Below are positions 1-7,653 of a DNA stretch of 22,361 nucleotides, one piece after another (within the stretch, counting starts at the first letter, position 1; each line of letters begins with the position of its first letter). Below the pieces are notes generated by a model that was given only the letters and a program-made list of their open reading frames with translations, was not told the DNA's origin and did no database searches. Location: positions 1-22,361 of IMG/VR virus record IMGVR_UViG_3300025880_001152. One strand, given 5' to 3'. This DNA comes from a virus. A program made the position numbers and the translations under genes.

Positions 1-16
1 CGGCAGGAGTTATATA

Positions 17-730
17 ATGGGCCTTAGAGAAAACGATTTAAAACACATGGTACACAATGTATTTGAAATTGATTCGTTTAAATCTAAGATGGGCGAGGAC
101 GAAGATATTGTTACGCTTAGTTTCAGTATTAGAGATAAAGCACCAGCAGACGATTTAGTAAAATTTCTTGAAGGTGGTTACAGTTTTATATTAGATGCAG
201 ACTCTACTGCTGGCGAACAGTCAGACGGAACATACAAGGTCTTTATTGAACTAGAAAGAAACCGTCACATACACGAACATATATTTGAAGTCTTAGATGG
301 CATTAAAAAGATATCAGGCATAGATGATTTAAAGTTTAGATACTACAAAAATTTTAAAAGTAAAGATGCTACAATGGAAAATTTAGATGCACACATTCCG
401 AAAGATCCTAATAATTACGGAATGACTAGAAATCAAACTACGATGGAAAATTATAAAAACTTTTTCAATAACAGTTATTTAGAAAGCATAGATATGCTAG
501 ATGATAATTTGTTAATAAAAAAAGTATATGCTGATCCTATTGCATTTGAATTTATACAAATAGGTGATAAAAAAGAAATCCTAGAAAGTATCGATAGTAG
601 TTTTAACATTGACGCCTATCCAGAAATACTATTTCTAACTAAGTATCTTGGTAACTACAATATTAGCAAATACGGCGACAAACTTATTTTTGAAAACGAA
701 GGGTTGGCGCTAGTAGTAAAAAGGAAATAA
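17..730 (+). CDS. Conserved T4-like phage protein of unknown function
   Basis: The 237-residue product matches no enzyme family I can name. It is acidic, has no signal peptide or membrane segment, and looks soluble: a mixed alpha/beta N-terminal part (residues 10-115, with repeated Phe/Val beta strands such as VTLSFSI) and a helical C-terminal part. It resembles, from memory, a conserved hypothetical protein of marine T4-like phages. The start at 17 is supported by an AGGAG ribosome-binding site at 5-9. It sits directly before the endolysin (3 bases between them), so it is probably co-transcribed with the lysis genes, but nothing in the protein indicates a lysis role. I am confident that it is a gene and have no functional call. 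Confidence 0.85.
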   Translation: MGLRENDLKHMVHNVFEIDSFKSKMGEDEDIVTLSFSIRDKAPADDLVKFLEGGYSFILDADSTAGEQSDGTYKVFIELERNRHIHEHIFEVLDGIKKISGIDDLKFRYYKNFKSKDATMENLDAHIPKDPNNYGMTRNQTTMENYKNFFNNSYLESIDMLDDNLLIKKVYADPIAFEFIQIGDKKEILESIDSSFNIDAYPEILFLTKYLGNYNISKYGDKLIFENEGLALVVKRK

Positions 731-733
731 ACT

Positions 734-1582
734 ATGGCTAAAGAACACTTTAAATTTGATTTCGAAGAATGGATGGCTGAAGAGTTAATCCATAGAGATG
801 ACTGGAAAGATTGGTACGAAGCAATGTGTGAAATTCTTCCTTTATGGGAAGTAAACACAGCAGAGCGTGTAGCAATGTTTGTAGCACAGTGTGGACATGA
901 AAGCGGAGGCTTTAGAGTGCTAAGTGAAAACTTAAACTATAGCGCCAAAGCACTAAACACAATTTTCCCTAAATATTTTAGGAGGGCAGGTAGAGATGCA
1001 AACCCATACCATAGAAAACCAGAAAAAATCGCAAACGTTATTTACGCTTCACGTATGGACAATGGCGACACCGATAGCGGTGATGGCTGGCGTTTTAGAG
1101 GTGGCGGCATATTACAACTAACTGGTAGATACAACTACACAAAATTCGCAGAAGAAATGGACATGTCTCCAGAAGCGGCAGTAGACTATGTACGCACTAA
1201 AAAAGGCGCACTAGACTCAGCATGTTGGTTCTGGGATAGTAACGGTTTAAATAAGTATTGCGATAACATGGATATTGTAGGTGCTACAAAACGTATTAAC
1301 GGCGGCACAATTGGCTTAGATGATCGTAAGAAACATTACCTACATGCAATGGATGTATTAGGTGGCGACTTTGAAGAACCAGAAACAGATTATAATCAAA
1401 CAATTAGACAAGGATCACGTGGTCCATTAGTAGCAGAAGTACAAGAAAAACTTAATATTGCTCCTGCTGATGGAATCTTTGGTCCTGGTACTGCACGTAT
1501 TGTTAAAGAATGGCAGAGTTCAAACGGACTTACTGCTGACGGTATTGTAGGACCAAAAACGCTGGGAAAGTTACTAGGGTAA
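734..1582 (+). CDS. Endolysin: GH19 lysozyme/chitinase-like domain plus C-terminal peptidoglycan-binding domain
   Basis: This 282-residue enzyme should cleave the glycan strands of host peptidoglycan at the end of infection. Residues about 40-210 are a glycoside hydrolase family 19 domain: the GHESGGF motif at 54-60 places the likely catalytic acid at Glu56, followed by the ENLNYS stretch (65-70), the RFRGGGILQLTGRYNY substrate-cleft segment (120-135) and the NGG motif near 189-191. Residues about 226-282 form a PG_binding_1 repeat (RQGSRGPLVAEVQ, then DGIFGPGT and DGIVGPKT). There is no signal peptide or N-terminal membrane segment, so export should depend on a holin. The C-terminal wall-binding domain is not universal in GH19 phage endolysins. 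It lies immediately upstream of the spanin pair, completing a lysis cassette. Confidence 0.93.
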   Translation: MAKEHFKFDFEEWMAEELIHRDDWKDWYEAMCEILPLWEVNTAERVAMFVAQCGHESGGFRVLSENLNYSAKALNTIFPKYFRRAGRDANPYHRKPEKIANVIYASRMDNGDTDSGDGWRFRGGGILQLTGRYNYTKFAEEMDMSPEAAVDYVRTKKGALDSACWFWDSNGLNKYCDNMDIVGATKRINGGTIGLDDRKKHYLHAMDVLGGDFEEPETDYNQTIRQGSRGPLVAEVQEKLNIAPADGIFGPGTARIVKEWQSSNGLTADGIVGPKTLGKLLG

Positions 1583-1590
1583 ATTCGAAT

Positions 1591-1977
1591 ATGTTTAGTG
1601 GATTAAAAATTGCATTAGTTTTTATAGTTCTAGCCGCGGCTGGAGGAGGATTGTTTTATGTAAAACAGTTACAATCCAATTTAGAAATTGCCCGACTTAA
1701 CAATGCTAAATTAGAAAGTGCTATTGAAACAAGCGAGCAAAGTTTAGCAACACTTAAAGCAGATAATATCAGACTAAACACGTTATCCGATCAACTTAAC
1801 GCAGACTTAAACAAATCAGAGCAGTACGGAGATGAACTTCGTGCTACTCTAAACAAGCACAATTTGACACACTTGGCTAATAAGAAGCCAGGTCTAATTC
1901 AAAACAGAATGCAAGGTAAAACAGATGAACTTTGGAAAGATCTCGAGTCTATTACTAGCGATACTCCTACTGAGTAG
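1591..1977 (+). CDS. Inner-membrane spanin subunit (Rz-like i-spanin)
   Basis: The 128-residue product has one N-terminal membrane anchor (residues 4-24, KIALVFIVLAAAGGGLFYV) followed by a long polar coiled coil (about 27-95). This is the standard design of a periplasmic i-spanin. The C-terminal segment around residues 95-120 (LANKKPGLIQNRM) looks like the end of other marine T4-like phage Rz proteins. Its last 53 bases overlap the next gene, whose product is a lipoprotein in another frame, and that architecture is diagnostic for Rz/Rz1. The pair is expected to span the periplasm and fuse the two membranes in the last step of lysis. The spanin pair shows that the host is Gram-negative. Confidence 0.88.
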   Translation: MFSGLKIALVFIVLAAAGGGLFYVKQLQSNLEIARLNNAKLESAIETSEQSLATLKADNIRLNTLSDQLNADLNKSEQYGDELRATLNKHNLTHLANKKPGLIQNRMQGKTDELWKDLESITSDTPTE

Positions 1978-2305
1978 TTGTAGTAGCTTTTATAAAGAAC
2001 CAGAAATTAAAGTAGTTACTAAGTTAGAAAAAACTGTAGTACCTATTGTTCCTATGCCCAAGCCTGTGCAAATGAACGACATAAAAATTTATGTTGTATC
2101 ACCTGAAGAAAACTTAGAAGAATTTAAAAAAGAGTTTGAGGCAAAGAACGGCGGCGATTCATACATTGCTATTAGTGTTAAAGACTACGAAAACCTATCA
2201 AAAAACTTTGCCGAACTAAGACGCTATATAGAACAGCAAAAAGCAATTATATTATATTATGAAAACGCTGTTTCACCTCTCCCAGAAGACAATAAATCCG
2301 AATAA
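1925..2305 (+). CDS. Outer-membrane spanin lipoprotein (Rz1-like o-spanin)
   Basis: The 126-residue product begins with a lipoprotein signal: MNFGKISSLL, a hydrophobic core, then the lipobox LLSSC with the lipidated Cys at residue 19. The mature part starts with a Val/Pro-rich extended stretch (about 28-50) and continues with a helical C-terminus containing VKDYENL and ELRRYIEQQ. The ATG lies 53 bases inside the upstream i-spanin gene in a different frame, so the signal peptide is encoded by DNA that also encodes the i-spanin C-terminus. Partner: the i-spanin encoded at 1591-1977. At about 107 mature residues it is larger than lambda Rz1, so the periplasmic bridge may be shared more evenly between the two subunits. 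Confidence 0.88.
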   Translation: MNFGKISSLLLAILLLSSCSSFYKEPEIKVVTKLEKTVVPIVPMPKPVQMNDIKIYVVSPEENLEEFKKEFEAKNGGDSYIAISVKDYENLSKNFAELRRYIEQQKAIILYYENAVSPLPEDNKSE

Positions 2306-2308
2306 ATA
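2301..2308 (+). promoter_or_regulatory. Possible T4-type late promoter (AATAAATA)
   Basis: AATAAATA differs in one base from the T4 late promoter box TATAAATA. It overlaps the stop of the o-spanin gene and lies 25 bases before the next ATG, which has its own GAGGG ribosome-binding site. The spacing would put the transcription start in the short leader. In an AT-rich genome such octamers also occur by chance, so this is tentative. Confidence 0.3.
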
Positions 2309-2333
2309 CATACATAATAATTGAGGGATTAAT

Positions 2334-2615
2334 ATGTGGGAAATGATTGAACAAATGGCGAGCAATCGCTTATGGATTTATACAGCATTAGCTGGATCAG
2401 TATTTGGTGCAGGATTTTTATTTTGGTTCAAAGACACAAGAATGGCAACATGGGCAGTTCGTAAGTTTGATGCCACACTAGAATATCTAGCAATACGTTG
2501 GGGTTGGACATGGTTACAAAATGATCCAGATGCTTGGCGTGTAAAATATCCTAAAATAACAAGTAAAATAGATGAGCTTGAAAAGCGTATCAAACATCTT
2601 GAGGGGAAAAGATAA
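2334..2615 (+). CDS. Small single-span membrane protein of the lysis region
   Basis: This 93-residue protein has one hydrophobic segment (about residues 13-32, LWIYTALAGSVFGAGFLFWF), a Trp-rich amphipathic middle (WGWTWLQNDPDAW, about 56-68) and a charged helical tail (about 75-93, KIDELEKRIKHLEGK) likely to form a short coiled coil. A GAGGG ribosome-binding site precedes the ATG. Its stop overlaps the start of the putative holin gene (TAATG). Placed between spanins and holin, it could be a lysis regulator or an accessory holin, but the family is not one I can name. The single-span topology is visible; the lysis role is inferred from position only. Confidence 0.75.
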   Translation: MWEMIEQMASNRLWIYTALAGSVFGAGFLFWFKDTRMATWAVRKFDATLEYLAIRWGWTWLQNDPDAWRVKYPKITSKIDELEKRIKHLEGKR

Positions 2616-3004
2616 TGCCAAGAAAAAAGCCAGAAGATTTAAATAAACCAGCAGAGGCACCTGCTCCTGCTCCGGTAGCAGAAACAAAGCCAGATGCAGT
2701 AGTAGTTGCTACACAAGATACAACAACACGCAAAGTTAAACTAGACTTAGAAGTAGATACAAGTGTAAGAGACTTGGGGCCTAATCCATACCAACGTGTA
2801 ATACATTTAGCAAAAGCAATTGATGCTTGGAGAATTTTTCCAAGATTGTTTTTAACTGTTTATATTGTATTGTTATACAAGTGTGTTATTTGGTATATGG
2901 ATTTACCAAATCCTACATTAGAACAATCAGGTTTGATTAGTATTGTTGTAGGTGCTGGTGCGGCATGGTTTGGTCTTTACACCGGAACTGACAAATCTAA
3001 GTAA
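2615..3004 (+). CDS. Putative holin (two membrane segments)
   Basis: The 129-residue product has a Pro/Ala/Lys-rich cytoplasmic-type N-terminus (1-45), a linker, and two hydrophobic segments: about 78-93 (FPRLFLTVYIVLLYKC) and about 104-122 (LISIVVGAGAAWFGLY). The segment ending in GAAWFGLYTGT is typical of small holin-like proteins found beside endolysins in marine phages, as I recall them. Location directly after endolysin, spanins and another small membrane protein supports a holin, which would form the inner-membrane lesion that releases the endolysin. An alternative is an antiholin or a membrane-anchored accessory protein. No holin family signature is strong enough to be certain from sequence alone. 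Confidence 0.6.
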   Translation: MPRKKPEDLNKPAEAPAPAPVAETKPDAVVVATQDTTTRKVKLDLEVDTSVRDLGPNPYQRVIHLAKAIDAWRIFPRLFLTVYIVLLYKCVIWYMDLPNPTLEQSGLISIVVGAGAAWFGLYTGTDKSK

Positions 3005-3024
3005 CCTATACAATAAGTAATAGT

Positions 3025-3873
3025 ATGGACTACTATTCTACTTTAGGTGTTTCAAAAAATGCTTCTCCCGAAGAGCTTAAAAAAGCATACAAAAAATTAA
3101 GTATGCAACACCATCCTGATCGAACAGGCGGTGATGATTCTAAGTTCAAACAAATTAACGAAGCATATAGCACACTAAAAGATCCACAGAAACGTGCAGA
3201 ATATGACAATCCTCAACCACAATATTCGCAAGGGTTTGGCCCAAATGGATTCCAGGGTATGGGCGGATTTGAAGATGTATTTGCACAATTTGGATTTGAT
3301 AAGTTCGGACATATCAATAGACAGCAACAAAGACCAGTACGTAATAAAGATATACGCATAAACTATAGAATGAACTTTACAGAAGTTTATACAGGAATAG
3401 GTACTAGTATTTCTTTCAACACACCTAGCGGTAGGCATGAAATAATTGATGTTAAAATTCCGCCGGGTATGAAAAATAATGATGTTGTACAATTTCCAGG
3501 TTACGGAGACGATAGTATAAAAGGGTTGCCGCGAGGAACTTTACAAGTAAAACTAGATATTGCTACACCACAAGGGTGGCGAAGAGAAGGCGAACAACTT
3601 TACACAGAAATTACGATTGATGTATTTGACTTGATCTTGGGAAAAACTGTTATTTTAAATACTCCGGAAAAGAAACAAATTTCTTTACAAATTCCGCCTG
3701 GCACAAATAATGGTGTCACCATGAATATAGCACATCACGGTGTACCTCGTGTAAATACAAATAACAGAGGTAACTTATATGTAAAAATAAGAGCTACTAC
3801 TCCTAAATTAAGTACTGATGAACTAAGAAAGATACAAGAGATTAAAAATGGAATTAATTTACGCACCGAGTGA
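3025..3873 (+). CDS. dnaJ: DnaJ/Hsp40 co-chaperone, class II (no zinc finger)
   Basis: The 282-residue protein has a complete J domain at residues 2-62 with the HPD tripeptide at 30-32, which stimulates DnaK ATPase. A Gly/Phe-rich linker follows (about 70-95, GFGPNGFQGMGGFEDVF), then the two C-terminal beta-barrel substrate-binding domains (about 108-270, with IPPGMKNNDVVQFPGYGDD and a second IPPGTNNG). The CxxCxGxG zinc-finger region of DnaJ is absent, so it resembles CbpA-type class II proteins. It should recruit host DnaK, since no Hsp70 is visible here. No clear ribosome-binding site precedes the ATG. Its last 26 bases overlap the peptide deformylase gene. A full co-chaperone, not just a J domain, is uncommon in T4-like phages. 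Confidence 0.92.
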   Translation: MDYYSTLGVSKNASPEELKKAYKKLSMQHHPDRTGGDDSKFKQINEAYSTLKDPQKRAEYDNPQPQYSQGFGPNGFQGMGGFEDVFAQFGFDKFGHINRQQQRPVRNKDIRINYRMNFTEVYTGIGTSISFNTPSGRHEIIDVKIPPGMKNNDVVQFPGYGDDSIKGLPRGTLQVKLDIATPQGWRREGEQLYTEITIDVFDLILGKTVILNTPEKKQISLQIPPGTNNGVTMNIAHHGVPRVNTNNRGNLYVKIRATTPKLSTDELRKIQEIKNGINLRTE

Positions 3874-4357
3874 ATGGCTTAGTAAAGCTGTAAAACCTTT
3901 TGACTTTGATAAACATAATGCAGTAGAAATTGCACAAAATATGGTAGACATTATGGATGCACATAAAGGCATAGGTATTAGTGCAAATCAAGTTGGTATA
4001 GATGCACAAATATTTGTTATGCAACCTACACAGCATGACGAGCTAAAAGAAGCATTTGCAATAATTAATCCTGTAATAGAAAAGATATCAGAAGAGACTG
4101 ATTTAAGATACGAAGGATGTTTAAGTCATCCAAATTTGTTTTTAAAAGTACAAAGACCGGTGAAATTGGTAACAAGATTTCTTGACGCAGACGCAAAAGA
4201 GTGTATAATAGTACTTAACAATTATGATGCAAGAGTATTTTTACACGAGTATGACCACTTGCAAGGCATAGAATTTACAGATAGGGTTTCTAAGTTAAAA
4301 TTAGAAATGGCTAAGAAAAAGAAAACTAAAAGAGAAAAAAGGTATATAAATGGTTGA
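3848..4357 (+). CDS. def: Peptide deformylase
   Basis: The 169-residue enzyme removes the N-formyl group from nascent proteins. All three metal and active-site motifs are visible: GIGISANQ (41-48, motif 1, normally GxGLAAxQ), EGCLSHP (89-95, with metal ligand Cys91) and HEYDHLQG (133-140, ligands His133 and His137, catalytic Glu134). The His after CLS is unusual, as Val or Ile is typical there. The C-terminus is a very basic tail (about 149-168, rich in KKKK and KR) instead of the hydrophobic end of many bacterial enzymes. Deformylases are known in marine T4-like phages, where they are thought to support maturation of proteins made during infection. The gene overlaps dnaJ upstream by 26 bases and the Clp gene downstream by 8, suggesting coupled translation. 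Confidence 0.93.
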   Translation: MELIYAPSEWLSKAVKPFDFDKHNAVEIAQNMVDIMDAHKGIGISANQVGIDAQIFVMQPTQHDELKEAFAIINPVIEKISEETDLRYEGCLSHPNLFLKVQRPVKLVTRFLDADAKECIIVLNNYDARVFLHEYDHLQGIEFTDRVSKLKLEMAKKKKTKREKRYING

Positions 4358-6590
4358 GCCAGGCGAAGAACTAAAATTAGTATTTGATAAAGCAATAGCT
4401 GATGCAAAAAAGCTAAAGCATGAATACATTACTATTGAACATATTTTGTTTAGTATGTTATGTAGTGATAACTTTTTTAATATTATAAAAGGTTATGGTG
4501 CAGATGCTGATTATATAAAATCTAATTTAGAACACCACTTAAAAGAAAAGTGTCACGAACTAAAGATAGAAGGAAAGTTTAAGCCTAAAAAAACACAGGC
4601 AGTAGAACGTGTGCTTAATCGTGCGTTTACACAAGTGCTGTTTGCTGGTAGAAACACTATAGAACTTTCAGATGTAATCCTAAGTATTTTATCTGAAAAG
4701 AAGAGTATTAGTAATTTTTATCTTGAGCAAGGAGGGTTATTGAAAGATCCGTTTGCAGAGTATATCAACACAGAACTTGAAACTACAATTGAAGACGAAG
4801 AACTATCAGGAGAAGGCCAACGTGCTTTACGGCAGTTCACTACAGACCTTAACCAAGAAGTTAAGAAAGAAAAAATTGACCCTGTTATAGGCCGCAGTGA
4901 CGAATTAGATACTATTGCACTTGCATTGGGAAGACGTAATAAAAATAACTGTTTGTTAGTTGGTGATCCTGGCGTTGGTAAAACTGCTATTGCAGAAGGA
5001 CTTGCTTGGAATATTGTCAATGATAATGTACCGAAGTTTTTGAAAGAATATAATGTGTACATGCTTGATATTGGTAGCATGTTAGCAGGTAGTAAATATC
5101 GCGGCGACTTTGAAGAACGTTTTAAACTTGTACTAGCAGGCTTAAAAACCAAAGGTAAAACGATTATGTTTATTGATGAAGCACATATGATTAGTGGTGC
5201 CGGTTCAGGAGGTGGCAGTAATAGTGCAAATGATCTTGCAAATATGTTAAAGCCAGCATTAGCAAAAGGTAATATTAAAGTTGTTGCATCAACTACTTGG
5301 GACGAATACCGCAAGTACTTTGAAAAGGATCGTGCATTAATGCGTAGATTCCAACGTGTAACAGTTGACGAACCAAGTGCAGAAGTAACAAATGACATAT
5401 TGCATGGCATTAAAAAATATTATGAAGACTATCATGCTACAGTTATCACTGATGAAGCTATCGCAGAGGCAATAAAATTAAGTGTTAAATACCAAAGCGA
5501 TAAAAAATTACCAGACAAGGCAATTGACTTAATTGATCTTGCCTGTAGTAGATTTAATTTGAAAGAAGTTACCGGCGATAAAATTGTAAGCGATGCAGAA
5601 ATACAGTTTGAACTTTCCAAAGTTGTTAACTTGCCTGCAGAGCAAGTTGCAGAAAAAGAAACAGATAATCTAAAAAATCTTGAAAAGAATATCAAAGGAG
5701 ATGTTTACGGCCAAGATGAAGCAGTTGAAGAAATTGTTGACAAAATATTAGTAGCTCAAGCAGGACTTAAAGCTGACGATAAACCTATTGGATCGTTTGT
5801 GTTTATGGGTCCAACTGGTACAGGTAAAACTGAAACTGCAAAACAACTTGCAAAACAACTTGGTGTAAAACTTGTAAGATTTGATATGAGTGAATATCAA
5901 GAGAAGCACTCAGTTGCAAAATTAATTGGATCTCCTCCAGGCTACGTAGGCTACGAAGAAAATAACGGAATACTTATTACGAAGTTGCAAGAAAATCCTA
6001 ACTGTGTATTGCTTTTAGATGAAATTGAAAAAGCACATCCAGACGTTTCACAAATTCTATTACAAGTAATGGACAATGGTAAACTAATGGGCAGTAACGG
6101 AAAAGAAGCAGATGCAAGAAATAGTGTTTTAATTCTTACTACAAACTTAGGTGCAGCTGATGCAGAAAAGAACACAATTGGTTTTGGAGACGAAGTTGAA
6201 AATGACTACGAAGACACAGAATTAAAACGTTTCTTTGCACCAGAGTTTAGAAATAGACTTGATGGTATAATTACATTTGGTAGCCTTGGTAAAGAAGTAA
6301 TGATGAAAATTGTTGGTAAGTTTTTAGTTGAACTAAAAGCACAAGTTAAAGATAAAAAAGTTGACATAACTATTAGTAATGAAGCACTTGATTATCTAGT
6401 AAATAAAGGCTTTAACAAAAAGATGGGTGCGAGACCTTTACAACGTGTAATTGATAAAGAAATCAAGCGTCCATTGTCAAGACAATTATTGTTTGGTAAG
6501 TTGAAAGACGGAGGCAAATGTAACATTGATGTAGTTAAGAAAGAACTGGTACTTGCATATGACACAAATGAAGAAACTGTTAAAGTATGA
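4350..6590 (+). CDS. ClpA-like AAA+ unfoldase with ClpP-docking-type IGF loop
   Basis: The 746-residue protein is a two-ring Clp/Hsp100 ATPase. An N-terminal Clp_N double repeat (about 5-130) is followed by D1 (Walker A GDPGVGKT 205-212, pore loop KYRG 249-252, Walker B FIDEAH with Asp276/Glu277) and D2 (Walker A GPTGTGKT 487-494, pore loop GYVGY 531-535, Walker B LLLDEIE with Asp557/Glu558, sensor 2 GAR 693-695). D1 runs into D2 without the long coiled-coil M domain of ClpB, so it is ClpA-type. Between D2 Walker B and the PEFRNRLD motif lies IGF at 610-612, where ClpA has IGL and ClpX has IGF, the loop that docks on ClpP. It could therefore redirect host ClpP. Overlaps the deformylase gene. 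Confidence 0.93.
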   Translation: MVEPGEELKLVFDKAIADAKKLKHEYITIEHILFSMLCSDNFFNIIKGYGADADYIKSNLEHHLKEKCHELKIEGKFKPKKTQAVERVLNRAFTQVLFAGRNTIELSDVILSILSEKKSISNFYLEQGGLLKDPFAEYINTELETTIEDEELSGEGQRALRQFTTDLNQEVKKEKIDPVIGRSDELDTIALALGRRNKNNCLLVGDPGVGKTAIAEGLAWNIVNDNVPKFLKEYNVYMLDIGSMLAGSKYRGDFEERFKLVLAGLKTKGKTIMFIDEAHMISGAGSGGGSNSANDLANMLKPALAKGNIKVVASTTWDEYRKYFEKDRALMRRFQRVTVDEPSAEVTNDILHGIKKYYEDYHATVITDEAIAEAIKLSVKYQSDKKLPDKAIDLIDLACSRFNLKEVTGDKIVSDAEIQFELSKVVNLPAEQVAEKETDNLKNLEKNIKGDVYGQDEAVEEIVDKILVAQAGLKADDKPIGSFVFMGPTGTGKTETAKQLAKQLGVKLVRFDMSEYQEKHSVAKLIGSPPGYVGYEENNGILITKLQENPNCVLLLDEIEKAHPDVSQILLQVMDNGKLMGSNGKEADARNSVLILTTNLGAADAEKNTIGFGDEVENDYEDTELKRFFAPEFRNRLDGIITFGSLGKEVMMKIVGKFLVELKAQVKDKKVDITISNEALDYLVNKGFNKKMGARPLQRVIDKEIKRPLSRQLLFGKLKDGGKCNIDVVKKELVLAYDTNEETVKV

Positions 6591-7251
6591 AACTACAAAA
6601 CTTTTCTATAACAAGTATCTGTATTCTCTAAGTGTTAACAGTGAACTAACACCTATATTTAGAAACAAGAATTTTAAGTATGCTTGTACTGTTTTAGATA
6701 AACTACAAGCAGACTTTGAAGCTGGTAGGCCGTTGATCAGGAGTTTCGGTAGGTATGAAGCTCCTATTCTACTTGAACACTTTTTAGATGCAAGAACTAT
6801 TTACAATGAATTAACTAGATATAAAAATTCTTATTTACTAAGATGCGAAAATAGACACTTAAATTTGTACACTAATGATATTAGTTTTTTACATAAACTA
6901 TCAAATAAATGTAAACATGCAAAATCATTGTACCAACCTGCTAAAAAGCATTTAGAATTTATAAAAAACAATACAAATACTATTATTGTTAAAAACAGCA
7001 AATATGGCTACAAAATAACATTTGGCAGTAATCTTGTTCCTGACACATTAGGCTCGTGGCTTGAAGCAAACAGAGATAAAGTGAAATTTTCAAATATGTT
7101 ATTAGAAGATCTAAAAAAAAATCAAAAGTATATGAATGGCAGATATATTTATATTACAAATGATAAGGTTTTAATACTATTTAAGATACTTGCAGGCGAA
7201 TGTATTCAGCGTATCGACAAATTAGTATGTGCTTCAGATATTGATAAATAA
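6568..7251 (+). CDS. Conserved phage protein of unknown function
   Basis: This open frame overlaps the 3' end of the Clp gene. I place the start at the ATG at 6568 (227 residues, MKKLLKYETTKLFYNKY). Upstream in-frame alternatives are ATG 6559 and TTG 6553, and none has a good ribosome-binding site. The product is basic, rich in Lys, Asn, Tyr and Leu, largely helical by eye, with no membrane segment or Cys motif. It includes the short motif SFGRYEAP near residues 59-66. It resembles from memory a conserved hypothetical protein of T4-like cyanophages and pelagiphages. The basic character would fit nucleic-acid binding, but that is only a guess. Its stop at 7249-7251 is 4 bases before the next ATG. 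Confidence 0.75.
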   Translation: MKKLLKYETTKLFYNKYLYSLSVNSELTPIFRNKNFKYACTVLDKLQADFEAGRPLIRSFGRYEAPILLEHFLDARTIYNELTRYKNSYLLRCENRHLNLYTNDISFLHKLSNKCKHAKSLYQPAKKHLEFIKNNTNTIIVKNSKYGYKITFGSNLVPDTLGSWLEANRDKVKFSNMLLEDLKKNQKYMNGRYIYITNDKVLILFKILAGECIQRIDKLVCASDIDK

Positions 7252-7255
7252 CAGT

Positions 7256-7645
7256 ATGCCAGTAAGTAGTGAAAATTTTGAATTTACAGTAAGCGGAACA
7301 GACGTAGTACAGTTGACACATGACAACGACAGTTCTACATTATCGCGTACTTCTAATAAACTAAAAGGTGACGGTTATTATGGCCGTGCTGACGGTTTCC
7401 ATACGGTGCAATATAATATATCCGGTAATGCAGATAACACATTTACAGGTGTTATAGAAATACAAGCAACTTTAGCAGTAGAACCTGCTGAAGCTGACTG
7501 GTTCATTATAACAAGTACACAGCAAACATACACTGGAAGCTATGGTAGTTATATGTTTAATTTTACAGGCAATTATGTATGGCTTAGGGCCAAAGTATAT
7601 GACTGGACTGACGGGACAGTAGGTTCAATAGCATTGAATCATTAG
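7256..7645 (+). CDS. Small beta-rich protein, possibly virion-associated
   Basis: I place the start at ATG 7256 (129 residues, MPVSSENFEFTVSG). An in-frame GTG at 7229 would add nine residues that overlap the previous gene. The product is Thr/Ser/Gly/aromatic-rich with alternating hydrophobics and almost no predicted helix, consistent with a beta-sandwich. The end, NYVWLRAKVYDWTDGTVGSI (about residues 105-124), is a pattern I associate with small beta-structured proteins in T4-like marine phage structural regions. It could be a head or tail decoration or a neck component, but the neighbours are not classical structural genes. Function unknown. Confidence 0.75.
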   Translation: MPVSSENFEFTVSGTDVVQLTHDNDSSTLSRTSNKLKGDGYYGRADGFHTVQYNISGNADNTFTGVIEIQATLAVEPAEADWFIITSTQQTYTGSYGSYMFNFTGNYVWLRAKVYDWTDGTVGSIALNH

Positions 7646-7649
7646 GAGG
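7644..7649 (+). promoter_or_regulatory. Strong ribosome-binding site AGGAGG
   Basis: A full AGGAGG lies four bases before the ATG at 7654 and overlaps the stop codon of the preceding gene. It is stronger than almost all other ribosome-binding sites in the window and predicts high translation of the acidic/basic protein that follows. Confidence 0.8.
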
Positions 7650-7653
7650 AATA

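Noticed and set aside
4718-5410. Long open frame on the minus strand within the Clp gene
   Set aside because: It is the antisense of a strongly conserved AAA+ domain; its product is rich in Ser/Leu/Phe with no domain, and no ribosome-binding site or minus-strand neighbour exists.
6553-6567. TTG or early ATG start for the gene after Clp
   Set aside because: The extra residues (MHMTQ) lie in the Clp coding end with no ribosome-binding site. ATG 6568 is preferred, though weakly.
4350-6590. ClpB-type disaggregase
   Set aside because: The long coiled-coil M domain in D1 is missing and an IGF loop is present, both pointing to a ClpA-type unfoldase.
7243-7250. GATAAATA, similar to a T4 late promoter
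   Set aside because: It lies only five bases before the ATG at 7256, so transcription would begin at or after the start codon. It also encodes the end of the preceding protein.
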